This document shows positions 1 through 6,764 of a stretch of 11,544 nucleotides of DNA, piece by piece. This DNA is from JBCBSS01 sp039819065. Lineage in GTDB: Bacteria > Bacteroidota > Bacteroidia > Cytophagales > Cyclobacteriaceae. The notes beneath the pieces are model-generated. The model was not told the DNA's origin. It saw nothing but the letters and a program-made list of their open reading frames with translations, and did no database searches. Position 1 is the stretch's first letter. The number at the start of each line of letters is the position of its first letter. The translations under genes were made by a program, and so were the position numbers. The stretch lies in assembly GCA_039819065.1 (NCBI GenBank), contig JBCBSS010000196.1:1-11544 (forward strand), in the 5' to 3' direction.

Positions 1-51
1 AGATTTGTAATGACGTATTGGATAGATATCCCAATACGTCATTACAAATCT
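1..51. repeat. Perfect 21-bp inverted repeat at the window edge
   Basis: Bases 1-21 are the exact reverse complement of 31-51, with a 9-nt spacer at 22-30. The arm reaches base 1, so the repeat may extend further left. It lies inside the open frame of the alpha-2-macroglobulin-family gene: the right arm encodes EICNDVL, which fits the family's ALEIC motif, and the left arm encodes SNTSLQI. Bases 8-24 match 8559-8575 at 16 of 17 positions. It could be a real palindrome or a fold-back artefact at a contig end; the sequence alone cannot decide. Confidence 0.9.
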
Positions 52-1075
52 CAAGTGCCTTCCGTCGCTTGAATTGTCTGTCATTGTTACTGTCTATCGA
101 ATAGCCAGTGGAAATTTTATCGTAGAAATCCGCAATCTTGAAATGGGCTAAGGAGGTGGCATGCTCTTTCCGGTATTTTTCGGTCAAGCCCAACAATGCG
201 TTAACATAGAGTTCATCCTTATCTGGTATAACGGCATTTTTATGCAGGAAATCGAGTAAGCTTACTCTGTTGTACATCCATGCCTCAGGATACCGGAAAT
301 CGCGATGTATCCCACCCAGTTTTTTATAAATAATAAGCGTGTTCAATTTTGGTGAAAGTGAGTCACTAGACCTTAACTCTATTGTATCAAAATCAGTAAA
401 ACACTTCGGGTCGGTGATGTTGAATTGGTAAGAAGGTTGATTAATTCTACTTTCTGAGGTACCGTAGAAATCAAGGGCATTATGGGCTAGGAAGTCGAAC
501 AGCGTAGGGCGAAAGCGCTTTGATCCATCTGCAGTGATCAGGATTTCATTGTAGTCGTTTAAGTCTATTAACTGTGTTTTATGGTGATTCTTCAAGGACA
601 TTTGGAAGAGGGCGTGGATTTCATTGAAAATGGTGGTCAAGTCCCAGGTCCGGAAATCATCTTCATCTACTTTGGTAGTGGTCCTGCTGCGGTTATATAT
701 TTTCCAGCGATTGCGCTGGTAATACTGCCAGTAAATGTCGGCCAGCATATTTTCGAGTAAATGCCTGTTATGTGATTGTATTTCGGTTATCTCCCTTAGA
801 AAAAGCTGAACCACTTTCAGTTGTGCCTCCTCCTCAAGAGCAATCATAAATTTCGATTTATAGATCAGTGACTTTATCAGTTGTATTTGATTGTTGTCAG
901 CTTTGGCTTGCTTGTAAATTTTTGTAACAATTGAATCGGCTGATTTTGGTAATCCACCTAATTCCTTAATCTGAACTTTTGTCCAGTAGCGATCATAATT
1001 GAAGTTGTTGGTTTGTGCCTGGAGGGTAAGGTTAATCTGCCATACCAGTAGTAAAGTGAAGGTGAATTTTTTCAT
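1..1075 (-). CDS. Alpha-2-macroglobulin-family protein, N-terminal 358 residues (runs off left edge)
   Basis: An uninterrupted minus-strand frame starts at the ATG at 1073-1075 and stays open to base 1, so the gene is partial at its 3' end. Residues 1-20 form a signal peptide (MKKF, then a hydrophobic core, LQA before QTN), so the product is exported. The body matches what I know of the N-terminal helical region of the very large (about 1,800-2,000 aa) alpha-2-macroglobulin-family proteins of Bacteroidota: KGLPKSA-like GGLPKSAD near 40-47, YWQYYQRNRWKIYNR at 115-129, RTWDL at 142-146, RPTLFDFLAHNALDFYG at 189-205, and KALEIC near the window edge. Such proteins are thought to be envelope protease-trapping or surface proteins. 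The MG domains and any thioester motif would lie beyond the window. The gene follows deoD by 189 nt with a likely terminator between them, so it is probably transcribed separately. Its last visible codons lie in a perfect inverted repeat (1-51), so the final 10 or so residues need checking. Family assignment is from remembered motifs. Confidence 0.82.
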   Translation of the reverse strand, partial: MKKFTFTLLLVWQINLTLQAQTNNFNYDRYWTKVQIKELGGLPKSADSIVTKIYKQAKADNNQIQLIKSLIYKSKFMIALEEEAQLKVVQLFLREITEIQSHNRHLLENMLADIYWQYYQRNRWKIYNRSRTTTKVDEDDFRTWDLTTIFNEIHALFQMSLKNHHKTQLIDLNDYNEILITADGSKRFRPTLFDFLAHNALDFYGTSESRINQPSYQFNITDPKCFTDFDTIELRSSDSLSPKLNTLIIYKKLGGIHRDFRYPEAWMYNRVSLLDFLHKNAVIPDKDELYVNALLGLTEKYRKEHATSLAHFKIADFYDKISTGYSIDSNNDRQFKRRKALEICNDVLGYLSNTSLQI

Positions 1076-1195
1076 CAGGGCTCTTTTGGTTTAAGTTGTT
1101 GTAGACGAGCTCGCCTTGTGTTTACTATGGTGATGCTACAACACTGGAGTTTCCATAAATGGAATCCACTTTTATTATAATAAGCCTATTGATGC

Positions 1196-1230
1196 AAAAA
1201 GGTCACGAAGCACCAGACGTCTTTCGTGAG
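1196..1230 (-). terminator. Probable rho-independent terminator of deoD
   Basis: Read on the minus strand, a 7-bp stem CTCACGAA/TTCGTGA core (arms 1223-1229 and 1203-1209) encloses a 13-nt loop. It is followed two bases later by a run of five T (A at 1196-1200 on the plus strand). It begins 35 nt after the deoD stop codon, the expected place for a terminator. The stem is only moderately GC-rich and the T run is short, so termination may be partial. Confidence 0.5.
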
Positions 1231-1264
1231 CGCTTTGATGAAAGTAATTTCTGTGGCCTTTTGT

Positions 1265-1972
1265 TTATTGTTTGATAGCCGCTTCCAACGCCACCCTCGC
1301 CATATCCTCAACCTTTTTATCACGGTCTTCCGGTGGCATGGCTTTGTGGTTGATGAGGTTATCTGAGACTGTCAGTATGGATAGGGCTTTGACATTGTCT
1401 TTGGCTGCCATGGCATAAAGAGCGGCCGATTCCATTTCAGCGGCAAGTACGCCGTGATCAATCCAGGGTTGATAGCGATCAGGATCGTCAGAATAGAAAA
1501 GGTCAGTACTGATCACATTGCCCACCTTTACCTTTATAGCCTGTTCTAGGGCAATGTGATAAGCTTTGTCTAACAATTCAAAGTCAGCAGTGGGAGCGAA
1601 GTCTAAGTTGCCAAAAGTAAGGCGATTGAAGCTAGAATCAGTGCTGGCACTCATGGCCAAAATCAGGTCTGAAATGTCAATATCTTCCCTCAGGGCACCA
1701 CATGTACCTACACGAATGAGTTTTTTGGCCCCATAATCCCTGATCAGTTCGTGTGTATATATGGATAAGGAAGGAATACCCATACCAGTGCCTTGGACGG
1801 AAACCCTGGTGCCTTTGTAAGTCCCCGTATAACCAAACATATTTCTAAGCTGATTATAACAGAAAGCATTCTCAAGGAAAGTGTCGGCAATAAATTTTGC
1901 TCTCAAAGGATCACCTGGCAATAAAACGACTTCGGCAATATCTCCCTCTTTAGCACTAATGTGTAAGCTCAT
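1265..1972 (-). CDS. deoD: Purine nucleoside phosphorylase, DeoD type
   Basis: This cytoplasmic enzyme splits purine (deoxy)ribonucleosides with phosphate to give free base and (deoxy)ribose-1-phosphate in purine salvage. The 235-aa product is full length for the hexameric bacterial DeoD class and aligns end to end with E. coli DeoD from memory. Visible active-site residues fall at the E. coli mature numbers: His4 from the neighbouring subunit, Gly20 and Arg24 in PGDPLRAK, Arg43, Arg87 and Thr90 in RVGTCGA (phosphate site; E. coli has Ser90), Met180/Glu181 in AAEMESAA (ribose), Asp204 in TVSDN and Arg217 (the base-protonating pair). E. coli has SDH where this protein has SDN; the catalytic Asp is kept. 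The start at 1970-1972 gives the expected short N-terminus. The gene stands alone: divergent from the gene at 2174 and followed by a probable terminator before the next gene. Assignment is very secure. Confidence 0.97.
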   Translation of the reverse strand: MSLHISAKEGDIAEVVLLPGDPLRAKFIADTFLENAFCYNQLRNMFGYTGTYKGTRVSVQGTGMGIPSLSIYTHELIRDYGAKKLIRVGTCGALREDIDISDLILAMSASTDSSFNRLTFGNLDFAPTADFELLDKAYHIALEQAIKVKVGNVISTDLFYSDDPDRYQPWIDHGVLAAEMESAALYAMAAKDNVKALSILTVSDNLINHKAMPPEDRDKKVEDMARVALEAAIKQ

Positions 1973-2173
1973 ATGACCAGTAAATTGTTCACAAAACCTT
2001 AAGTTATATGAAATGGATCAAATGCATGATCAATGATACTAAAAAGTTTGAACCCTTTTGAGGCAAATATGTGGGATTCTGCATCACTAATTAAGTCAGC
2101 TATTTCAATCATTCTAATGACCTTTTCACTTAGTCGACCTATATACTTCGCATGATTTTAGTAAATTGAAAGA
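1973..2173. promoter_or_regulatory. Divergent intergenic region between deoD and the secreted pair
   Basis: This 201-bp, AT-rich spacer must carry the promoters for deoD (leftward) and for the gene at 2174 (rightward). On the minus strand, CATATTTG at 2064-2071 is one base off the Bacteroidota -7 consensus TAnnTTTG and lies about 92 nt before the deoD start, but I see no matching -33 TTG. GATCA (2016-2020) and TGATC (2027-2031) form a small inverted repeat around an ATGCAT and could be an operator. No convincing rightward promoter was found. The region's role is secure; the individual elements are weak. Confidence 0.4.
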
Positions 2174-3172
2174 ATGGTACGTCTTAAGTTTATTATAATG
2201 AGAATGGTAATGGGATGTATGTTGTTGTTGTTAATACTGCAACCAGCATCGGCGCAAACACAGCGCAATTCCCTGGAAAACGCCTTTAGTAAATATCGTG
2301 TCAGCGCCACGGCATGTGCACGGATCGAGCATTACTCTGGAAGCGTTATTTACATTCCGGAAAACGCATTTGATCTTATGGAGCATTATGTGGATTCGGT
2401 GGACATCTACTATCGCGAGTTGAGATCACCTATTGATATGGTCATCCATAAGATACCAATGACCTACAATGTATTGGGTCGGCAAGTACATCTCGAGTCG
2501 AGTGGCATGTTCGAAATATACGCTCGGGTCGGTGCTGACAATATTGGAATAAGTGAGGATAGAAGCATCGAAGTTAGGTTTGCCATTCCGCCGGAACAAC
2601 GTCAATCACAAACGGAAGGATATAGGCTTGATACGGGCCAAAACCAATGGACTTCCTACAGTTCGAACATCGGATTAAATGGTATTGATGAGAATGACGA
2701 CGATTTGTGGGGTAGCTCACCTGTTCAAAACGAGGTAATGATGGAGGATGAAGACGGAGTCTTATTCACCACGGCAGATTCTATTCGTCAGGTGGTTTTC
2801 CAATCAATGGAGATTTTCGATTTTGGCCTTTACAATTATGATAGAATCATTCGGGGAGAAACATACATTCCTATTATGGCCAGCTTTGTCGATGATCAGG
2901 GTAAAGCTTTCGAATCATCTGTTTTCGTGGTGTATGAAGGACTAAACTCGGTCTTCGAGTACTGGCCTGGTGATTGGGCAGAGAAGTTTTCGATCCTTGA
3001 TAAACGGAGCTATAAGCTTTTCACCATTGATGAGGAGGGTAAGGTATATACGTTGAGCGAATTTCCGTCGCTAAGTGATGTTAATGGTAAGAATCACACC
3101 TTTCGCCTAAAAGCCCGTGGTGATGCACCCAAAGATAAACCTTCATTAATCGCTTTAACCGGAGTAGAATGA
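2174..3172 (+). CDS. Secreted two-domain protein of unknown function (Bacteroidota-type)
   Basis: The 332-aa product has a signal peptide ending at ASA before QTQ (residue 27), with several possible ATGs (residues 1, 9, 11, 13) upstream of a Leu-rich core. I chose the first. Residues about 50-140 form a beta-rich module with the pattern GSVIYIPENAF ... VDIYYRELRSP ... IPMTY ... ESSGMFEIYA. I recognise this as a recurring extracellular module in Bacteroidota proteins with no assigned function. A strongly acidic linker follows (about 170-196, with DENDDD and EDEDG). A second module at about 205-313 contains FDFGLYNYDR, which resembles the FGIYNCDRP stretch that accompanies the first module in related proteins. 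There is no lipobox, no membrane helix after the signal and no type IX C-terminal sorting domain, so a soluble periplasmic protein is likely. The stop overlaps the next gene's ATG, so the two are translationally coupled. Domain recognition is from memory; function is unknown. Confidence 0.8.
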   Translation: MVRLKFIIMRMVMGCMLLLLILQPASAQTQRNSLENAFSKYRVSATACARIEHYSGSVIYIPENAFDLMEHYVDSVDIYYRELRSPIDMVIHKIPMTYNVLGRQVHLESSGMFEIYARVGADNIGISEDRSIEVRFAIPPEQRQSQTEGYRLDTGQNQWTSYSSNIGLNGIDENDDDLWGSSPVQNEVMMEDEDGVLFTTADSIRQVVFQSMEIFDFGLYNYDRIIRGETYIPIMASFVDDQGKAFESSVFVVYEGLNSVFEYWPGDWAEKFSILDKRSYKLFTIDEEGKVYTLSEFPSLSDVNGKNHTFRLKARGDAPKDKPSLIALTGVE

Positions 3173-3777
3173 AAACATTGATCCTATTGATGTCTATGCT
3201 GTTTTGTTTGCCTCTGGGTATGAAGGCACAATCAAACCAACTCAAACAGTTTACGGTAAATTTAAAAGAACGTCAGAATCGGGCTGCGGCTAAAATTCCC
3301 GGTATTCTATTGAAAGCTTATGCCAAAGGAGACATTAAAGCATATTATCCTAGAGATACGAAACGGGAAGCGCCTTTCCGCCAATTCCTGAATCATTTTG
3401 GCATGGCATCTAAAGCCTATGCAAGCCTGTCGTCCGATCAACCATTTTGGTTTTGCCGAGAACGAAGTTTTATTGAAGTTGATCCAGATGTGACCGATTG
3501 CATGAGTTACCGATTCGAGTTGGTAGAGCAGTCTTATAAAGATCCGATTACTTACGAGCAGAAAACCAGAATGCTATATATCAGGCTCATTTATTCATCT
3601 GAGTGTTCGCTCAGTGGTATTGATAAAGAAGGGCCGATTTTTAAGATAGGCGATATCAAAAAGCTGAAAAAGAGCAGTGAGTATGCCGTTCCAAACTACC
3701 AGAATGCAGCGGTCACTTACACTGTATCAGACTTTCTTACGTTGCGGCTTTTCAGTGCTGAAAAAGTCAGGAGGTAG
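3169..3777 (+). CDS. Secreted protein of unknown function, possibly distantly GldN/PorN-like
   Basis: The ATG overlaps the stop of the preceding gene (ATGA, 4-nt overlap), so this is the second gene of a two-gene unit. Residues 1-20 (MKTLILLMSMLFCLPLGMKA before QSN) are a clear signal peptide. The mature part of about 180 aa is basic and shows IPGILLKAYAKGDIKAYYPRD at 43-63, then FWFCRERSFIEVDPDV and RMLYIRLIYSSE at 135-145. A helix followed by a 'leak-a-gene' style stretch (LLKAYAKGDIKAYYP) and a later strand pair recalls the GldN/PorN ring protein of the type IX secretion and gliding machinery, but the match is loose and other Gld/Por genes are absent. Three Cys residues (96, 111, 146) remain after signal cleavage. 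It probably works with its coupled partner in the periplasm. Its presence as an expressed secreted protein is well supported; the GldN idea is a weak hypothesis. Confidence 0.75.
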   Translation: MKTLILLMSMLFCLPLGMKAQSNQLKQFTVNLKERQNRAAAKIPGILLKAYAKGDIKAYYPRDTKREAPFRQFLNHFGMASKAYASLSSDQPFWFCRERSFIEVDPDVTDCMSYRFELVEQSYKDPITYEQKTRMLYIRLIYSSECSLSGIDKEGPIFKIGDIKKLKKSSEYAVPNYQNAAVTYTVSDFLTLRLFSAEKVRR

Positions 3778-3850
3778 ACAAAACCAAATATATTTCTGAG
3801 TTTGTGCGTTTTGGGTAAGCCTTTTATCCATTATATGGGTTAATTCAACA

Positions 3851-5029
3851 ATGGAAAAGGTGAAACTCCACATTTTACCAATTATTATTTTGTCGCAGTT
3901 TGCGGCAACATCTCTTTGGTTTGCTGGCAACGCTATATATCCTACGCTGCAAACTGAACTTGGTTTTAGTTTCGAAATCGCCCCTCAACTCACCATTGCT
4001 GTACAACTTGGATTTATCCTTGGTACTTTGCTATATGCCATTTTCATGATAGCTGATAGGTTTTCGCCTTCTAAGGTATTTCTGGTTTCGGCGATTTTGG
4101 CTGCTCTGGCGAATATGTTAATCCTTATTCCGATGCCATTCTGGGGTATTTATGCTTCCAGGCTTTTAACCGGTTTTTTTCTGGCTGGCATTTACCCAGT
4201 AGGTATGAAAATCGCCTCTGACTGGTTTCCACGTAAACTGGGTAACGCATTGGGTTTTCTTGTGGCGGCTTTAGTACTCGGTACATCTTTCCCTCATTTG
4301 ATCAGATTCTATTCTATGGATTTGCCATGGAAGGTGGTGATCATTACCACCAGCGTTATCGCAGTATCCGGTGGATTGGCCACTGCCTTTCTAGTAGGAG
4401 ACGGCCCTCACCGTAAAGTATCCAAGCAGTTTTCCTTTTCCGTTTTCTTCAAGATGTTCAGCAACAAGATGTTCAACCGGGCATCCTTCGGCTATTTTGG
4501 ACATATGTGGGAGTTGTATGCCTTCTGGGCTTTCCTTCCAGCCATTCTGACTTACATTTCGGAGCAAAATGAACAGTACCTCAATGTATCTATATGGTCT
4601 TTCGCCATTGTGGCTGTAGGAGGAGTAGGCAGTGCAGTAGGTGGATTATATGCTAAGCGGTTCGGTAGCTGCAGAGTGGCATTTTTCTCCATGCTCATGT
4701 CAGCTTTGTGTGCCCTAAGCTTTCTTTTCATGGCCAATCTCTCCATCAATGTGATTATGGCTCTGTTGTTCGTATGGGGATTCTTCGTCGTAGCAGACTC
4801 ACCTCAGTTTTCATCTGTTATCGCGGATTATGCAGATAAGACCTTGTTAGGCAGCGCTTTAACCATTGTCAATTGTATCGGATTTTTGATTACTATTCTA
4901 AGTATAGAACTGATGGAAAGGCTGGCTTCCATGGGACCAACCCGTTTTTGGATACTTGCCATTGGGCCATTGCTCGGACTGATTCCTACCGGTAAGATCG
5001 CCTTTAGAAAAAACTTTCCTGCACTTTAA
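3851..5029 (+). CDS. Major facilitator superfamily transporter
   Basis: This is a 392-aa inner-membrane protein with about twelve hydrophobic helices in two six-helix halves, the normal MFS size. A degenerate MFS motif A, ADRFSPSKVF at 69-78, sits in the loop after helix 2, and a related loop YAKRFGSCRV at 267-276 follows helix 8. Other marks are RLLTGFFLAGIYPVGMKIASDWFPRKLGNALG across helices 4-5, GHMWELYAFWAFLP at 217-230 starting the second half, and VVADSPQFSSVIADYA at 313-327. The GHMWELYA and ADSPQFS signatures belong to a widespread MFS group often labelled nitrate/nitrite or cyanate transporter-like; the substrate is not established and cannot be read from the sequence. The gene starts 73 nt after the secreted pair, so it could be read through from it or have its own promoter (TGAGTTTG at about 3798-3805 is one base off the -7 consensus). 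Neighbours give no clue to substrate. Confidence 0.9.
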   Translation: MEKVKLHILPIIILSQFAATSLWFAGNAIYPTLQTELGFSFEIAPQLTIAVQLGFILGTLLYAIFMIADRFSPSKVFLVSAILAALANMLILIPMPFWGIYASRLLTGFFLAGIYPVGMKIASDWFPRKLGNALGFLVAALVLGTSFPHLIRFYSMDLPWKVVIITTSVIAVSGGLATAFLVGDGPHRKVSKQFSFSVFFKMFSNKMFNRASFGYFGHMWELYAFWAFLPAILTYISEQNEQYLNVSIWSFAIVAVGGVGSAVGGLYAKRFGSCRVAFFSMLMSALCALSFLFMANLSINVIMALLFVWGFFVVADSPQFSSVIADYADKTLLGSALTIVNCIGFLITILSIELMERLASMGPTRFWILAIGPLLGLIPTGKIAFRKNFPAL

Positions 5030-5316
5030 TTTACGCTAAGCGCATTCTCTTCAAATAAAAGCTGTGCTAAGCAGTTGCTATTTGGGTATCTCACTATTCA
5101 TCGCGAAAAGCGTGCTTTCAAATTCTTCTAGCCAATGTTTGATTTCTGAATGAGAATGTGGCTTTTAGATCTACTCCGATTATTTTTACACTGCCAGAAT
5201 ACGGATACACTTTCTGCCTGTCTAAGTCTATTAAATGGCTGAATTAAGGCGCTATGGCTTATGTTTTGGCTTCTAACCGATATCTATATAACTTATAATT
5301 ACTACCTTTGAAGGTT
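5030..5316. other. Intergenic region before the sensor kinase
   Basis: This 287-bp stretch between the MFS gene and the kinase has no credible coding sequence on either strand. It contains a small TGCTAAGCA palindrome near 5070-5080 without a T run, so there is no clear terminator for the MFS gene. A -7-like element lies just before the kinase ATG. Confidence 0.6.
5303..5310 (+). promoter_or_regulatory. TAnnTTTG -7 element just before the kinase ATG
   Basis: TACCTTTG matches the Bacteroidota -7 consensus TAnnTTTG exactly and ends 6 nt before the ATG at 5317. If used, transcription would begin at or next to the start codon, giving a leaderless or nearly leaderless mRNA. A -33 TTG at the usual spacing of about 20 bases is missing; the nearest upstream TTTTG (5264-5268) is 34 bases away. 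The match may be chance. Confidence 0.3.
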
Positions 5317-6648
5317 ATGAAGTTGGCGAAGATTATAGATTACTTTATTCACCCATACTTTTTTAGTCAACGGGATGAACTGAGGCAGAGAAGGTTGCTC
5401 ATCAAAGCAAGCCTTCTGACCAGTCTTTTCTCAAATACCTACATATGGTTGAGCCTTTTTTTCGAGTATGAAAAGGGTGTTTACTTTATGATATTCAATG
5501 TTGTTGGGTTCCTTATCCTGCCATTTTTCACCAAAACAAGGATACCGAATGCTGTACTCGGTAACATATTCGTAGGCTTGGGTGGCTTGGCAGTTATTGC
5601 GCTGACTTATTTCTCCGGGGGACTTTGGTCTGCTATATATCCATGGATTATCTCTATTCCTGTACTGGCATTGCTAGTGGTCAATAGAGCTTCTGCCTAT
5701 GTATGGGGCACCATTTCACTATTGGTGATGATATCCTTCGGGATTGCCACTCACAAAGGTTATCAATTTCCTGTTGAATACAACACTGAGCTTAGGGCAC
5801 TGTGGTACTTATTCATTCTACCGGGGTTGTTGCTGATTATTTTGGTGATCGCTTTTGTTTTCGAATACATTCAGTCTCAAGCGTTGCAGGCGTTAAAGGC
5901 TAAAAATCAGATACTTAAATCCCAGAAATCAACCATATCTGCACAGTCCCGGGAACTAGAACAGCTCATTGAAGAGAAAGACTATATCATTAGAATTCTG
6001 GCACACGATCTCAAAAACCCGCTCGGCAATATCACCAGCCTGATTCATTTGATGAAGATTGAAGAAGAAGGTCCCGAGAAGAATAAATACATCAACATGA
6101 TCAATCAGAGCTCCATGAACGCCCAGAACCTTGTGAATAAGGTGTTAGAAATGGATGTCTCGGATAGAAAGAACATAAGCCTGCAAATGGAGTTGGTGAA
6201 TGTGATTCAGGTGTTGGATGGAGTGACACATTCTATGAGTGAAATGGCGAGAAAGAAAGGGATCAACATCAATATCAACGATTCATCTACACGGCATGAA
6301 GTGAAGGCTGATAAGACCTATTTTCCACTCATTTTTGAGAACCTGATTTCTAATGCCATCAAATTCTCACAACCTGATAAGTCAATCAATCTCAATATTT
6401 CTAACGACAACCAAAACATCCAGGTGAAGGTCACCGATGAAGGACCTGGTATTCATCCCGACGAGCAAAACAAGCTCTTCAAAAAGTTCTCCAAGCTTAG
6501 CGCCAGACCAACGGCCGGGGAAAGCTCAACCGGCCTGGGATTATCATTAGCAAAGCGCTATGTAGACTTGATGGGTGGAAAAATATGGTATGAAAGTGGT
6601 GCAGCAACCGGTGCCACTTTTGTAGTAGAGTTGGGTCTAGCCATTTAA
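5317..6648 (+). CDS. Orphan membrane sensor histidine kinase
   Basis: I chose the ATG at 5317 (443 aa); an in-frame TTG nine bases earlier is the only alternative before a stop at 5296. Residues about 28-185 contain six hydrophobic helices with short loops, a membrane sensor domain without a large periplasmic part. A coiled segment (about 186-225) leads to the HisKA domain with the phospho-acceptor His230 in ILAHDLKNPLGNI. The ATPase domain has a complete N box (FENLISNAIKFS, Asn342 and Asn346), G1 box DEGPGI (374-379), F box LFKKFSKL and G2 box STGLGLSLAK (404-413), so it should be active. There is no receiver, PAS or HAMP domain. No response regulator is adjacent, so its partner is encoded elsewhere. 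The signal is unknown; a six-helix domain may sense a membrane or small-molecule cue. The LytTR gene 2 kb away has no receiver and is not an obvious partner. Confidence 0.93.
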   Translation: MKLAKIIDYFIHPYFFSQRDELRQRRLLIKASLLTSLFSNTYIWLSLFFEYEKGVYFMIFNVVGFLILPFFTKTRIPNAVLGNIFVGLGGLAVIALTYFSGGLWSAIYPWIISIPVLALLVVNRASAYVWGTISLLVMISFGIATHKGYQFPVEYNTELRALWYLFILPGLLLIILVIAFVFEYIQSQALQALKAKNQILKSQKSTISAQSRELEQLIEEKDYIIRILAHDLKNPLGNITSLIHLMKIEEEGPEKNKYINMINQSSMNAQNLVNKVLEMDVSDRKNISLQMELVNVIQVLDGVTHSMSEMARKKGINININDSSTRHEVKADKTYFPLIFENLISNAIKFSQPDKSINLNISNDNQNIQVKVTDEGPGIHPDEQNKLFKKFSKLSARPTAGESSTGLGLSLAKRYVDLMGGKIWYESGAATGATFVVELGLAI

Positions 6649-6672
6649 TCAGCGTTGTTTGAGAAAGTGTCA

Positions 6673-6692
6673 AATACCTAAGACTGGGTATT
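6673..6692 (+). other. Small hairpin after the kinase gene
   Basis: AATACC (6673-6678) and GGTATT (6687-6692) can pair as a 6-bp stem with an 8-nt loop, 25 nt after the kinase stop. No T run follows, so it is at best a weak transcript-end or stability element. Confidence 0.25.
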
Positions 6693-6764
6693 GAAGAAAT
6701 GCATAAAGCACATTAGTTTTATTAGGTTATACCTATTTTTTACCTTAATTGACCTAAACACACT

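Noticed and set aside
1151..1164. TTCCAT-AA-ATGGAA palindrome between deoD and the alpha-2-macroglobulin-family gene
   Set aside because: Only 6-bp arms in AT-rich sequence; no second site or promoter element to give it meaning.
2748..2945. Small plus-strand frame inside the secreted protein gene
   Set aside because: Out-of-frame shadow of the 332-aa gene with no start signal or family features.
3749..3764. TTTTCAG/CTGAAAA inverted repeat as a terminator
   Set aside because: It lies inside the coding end of the 202-aa gene, has only a 2-nt spacer and no T run after it.
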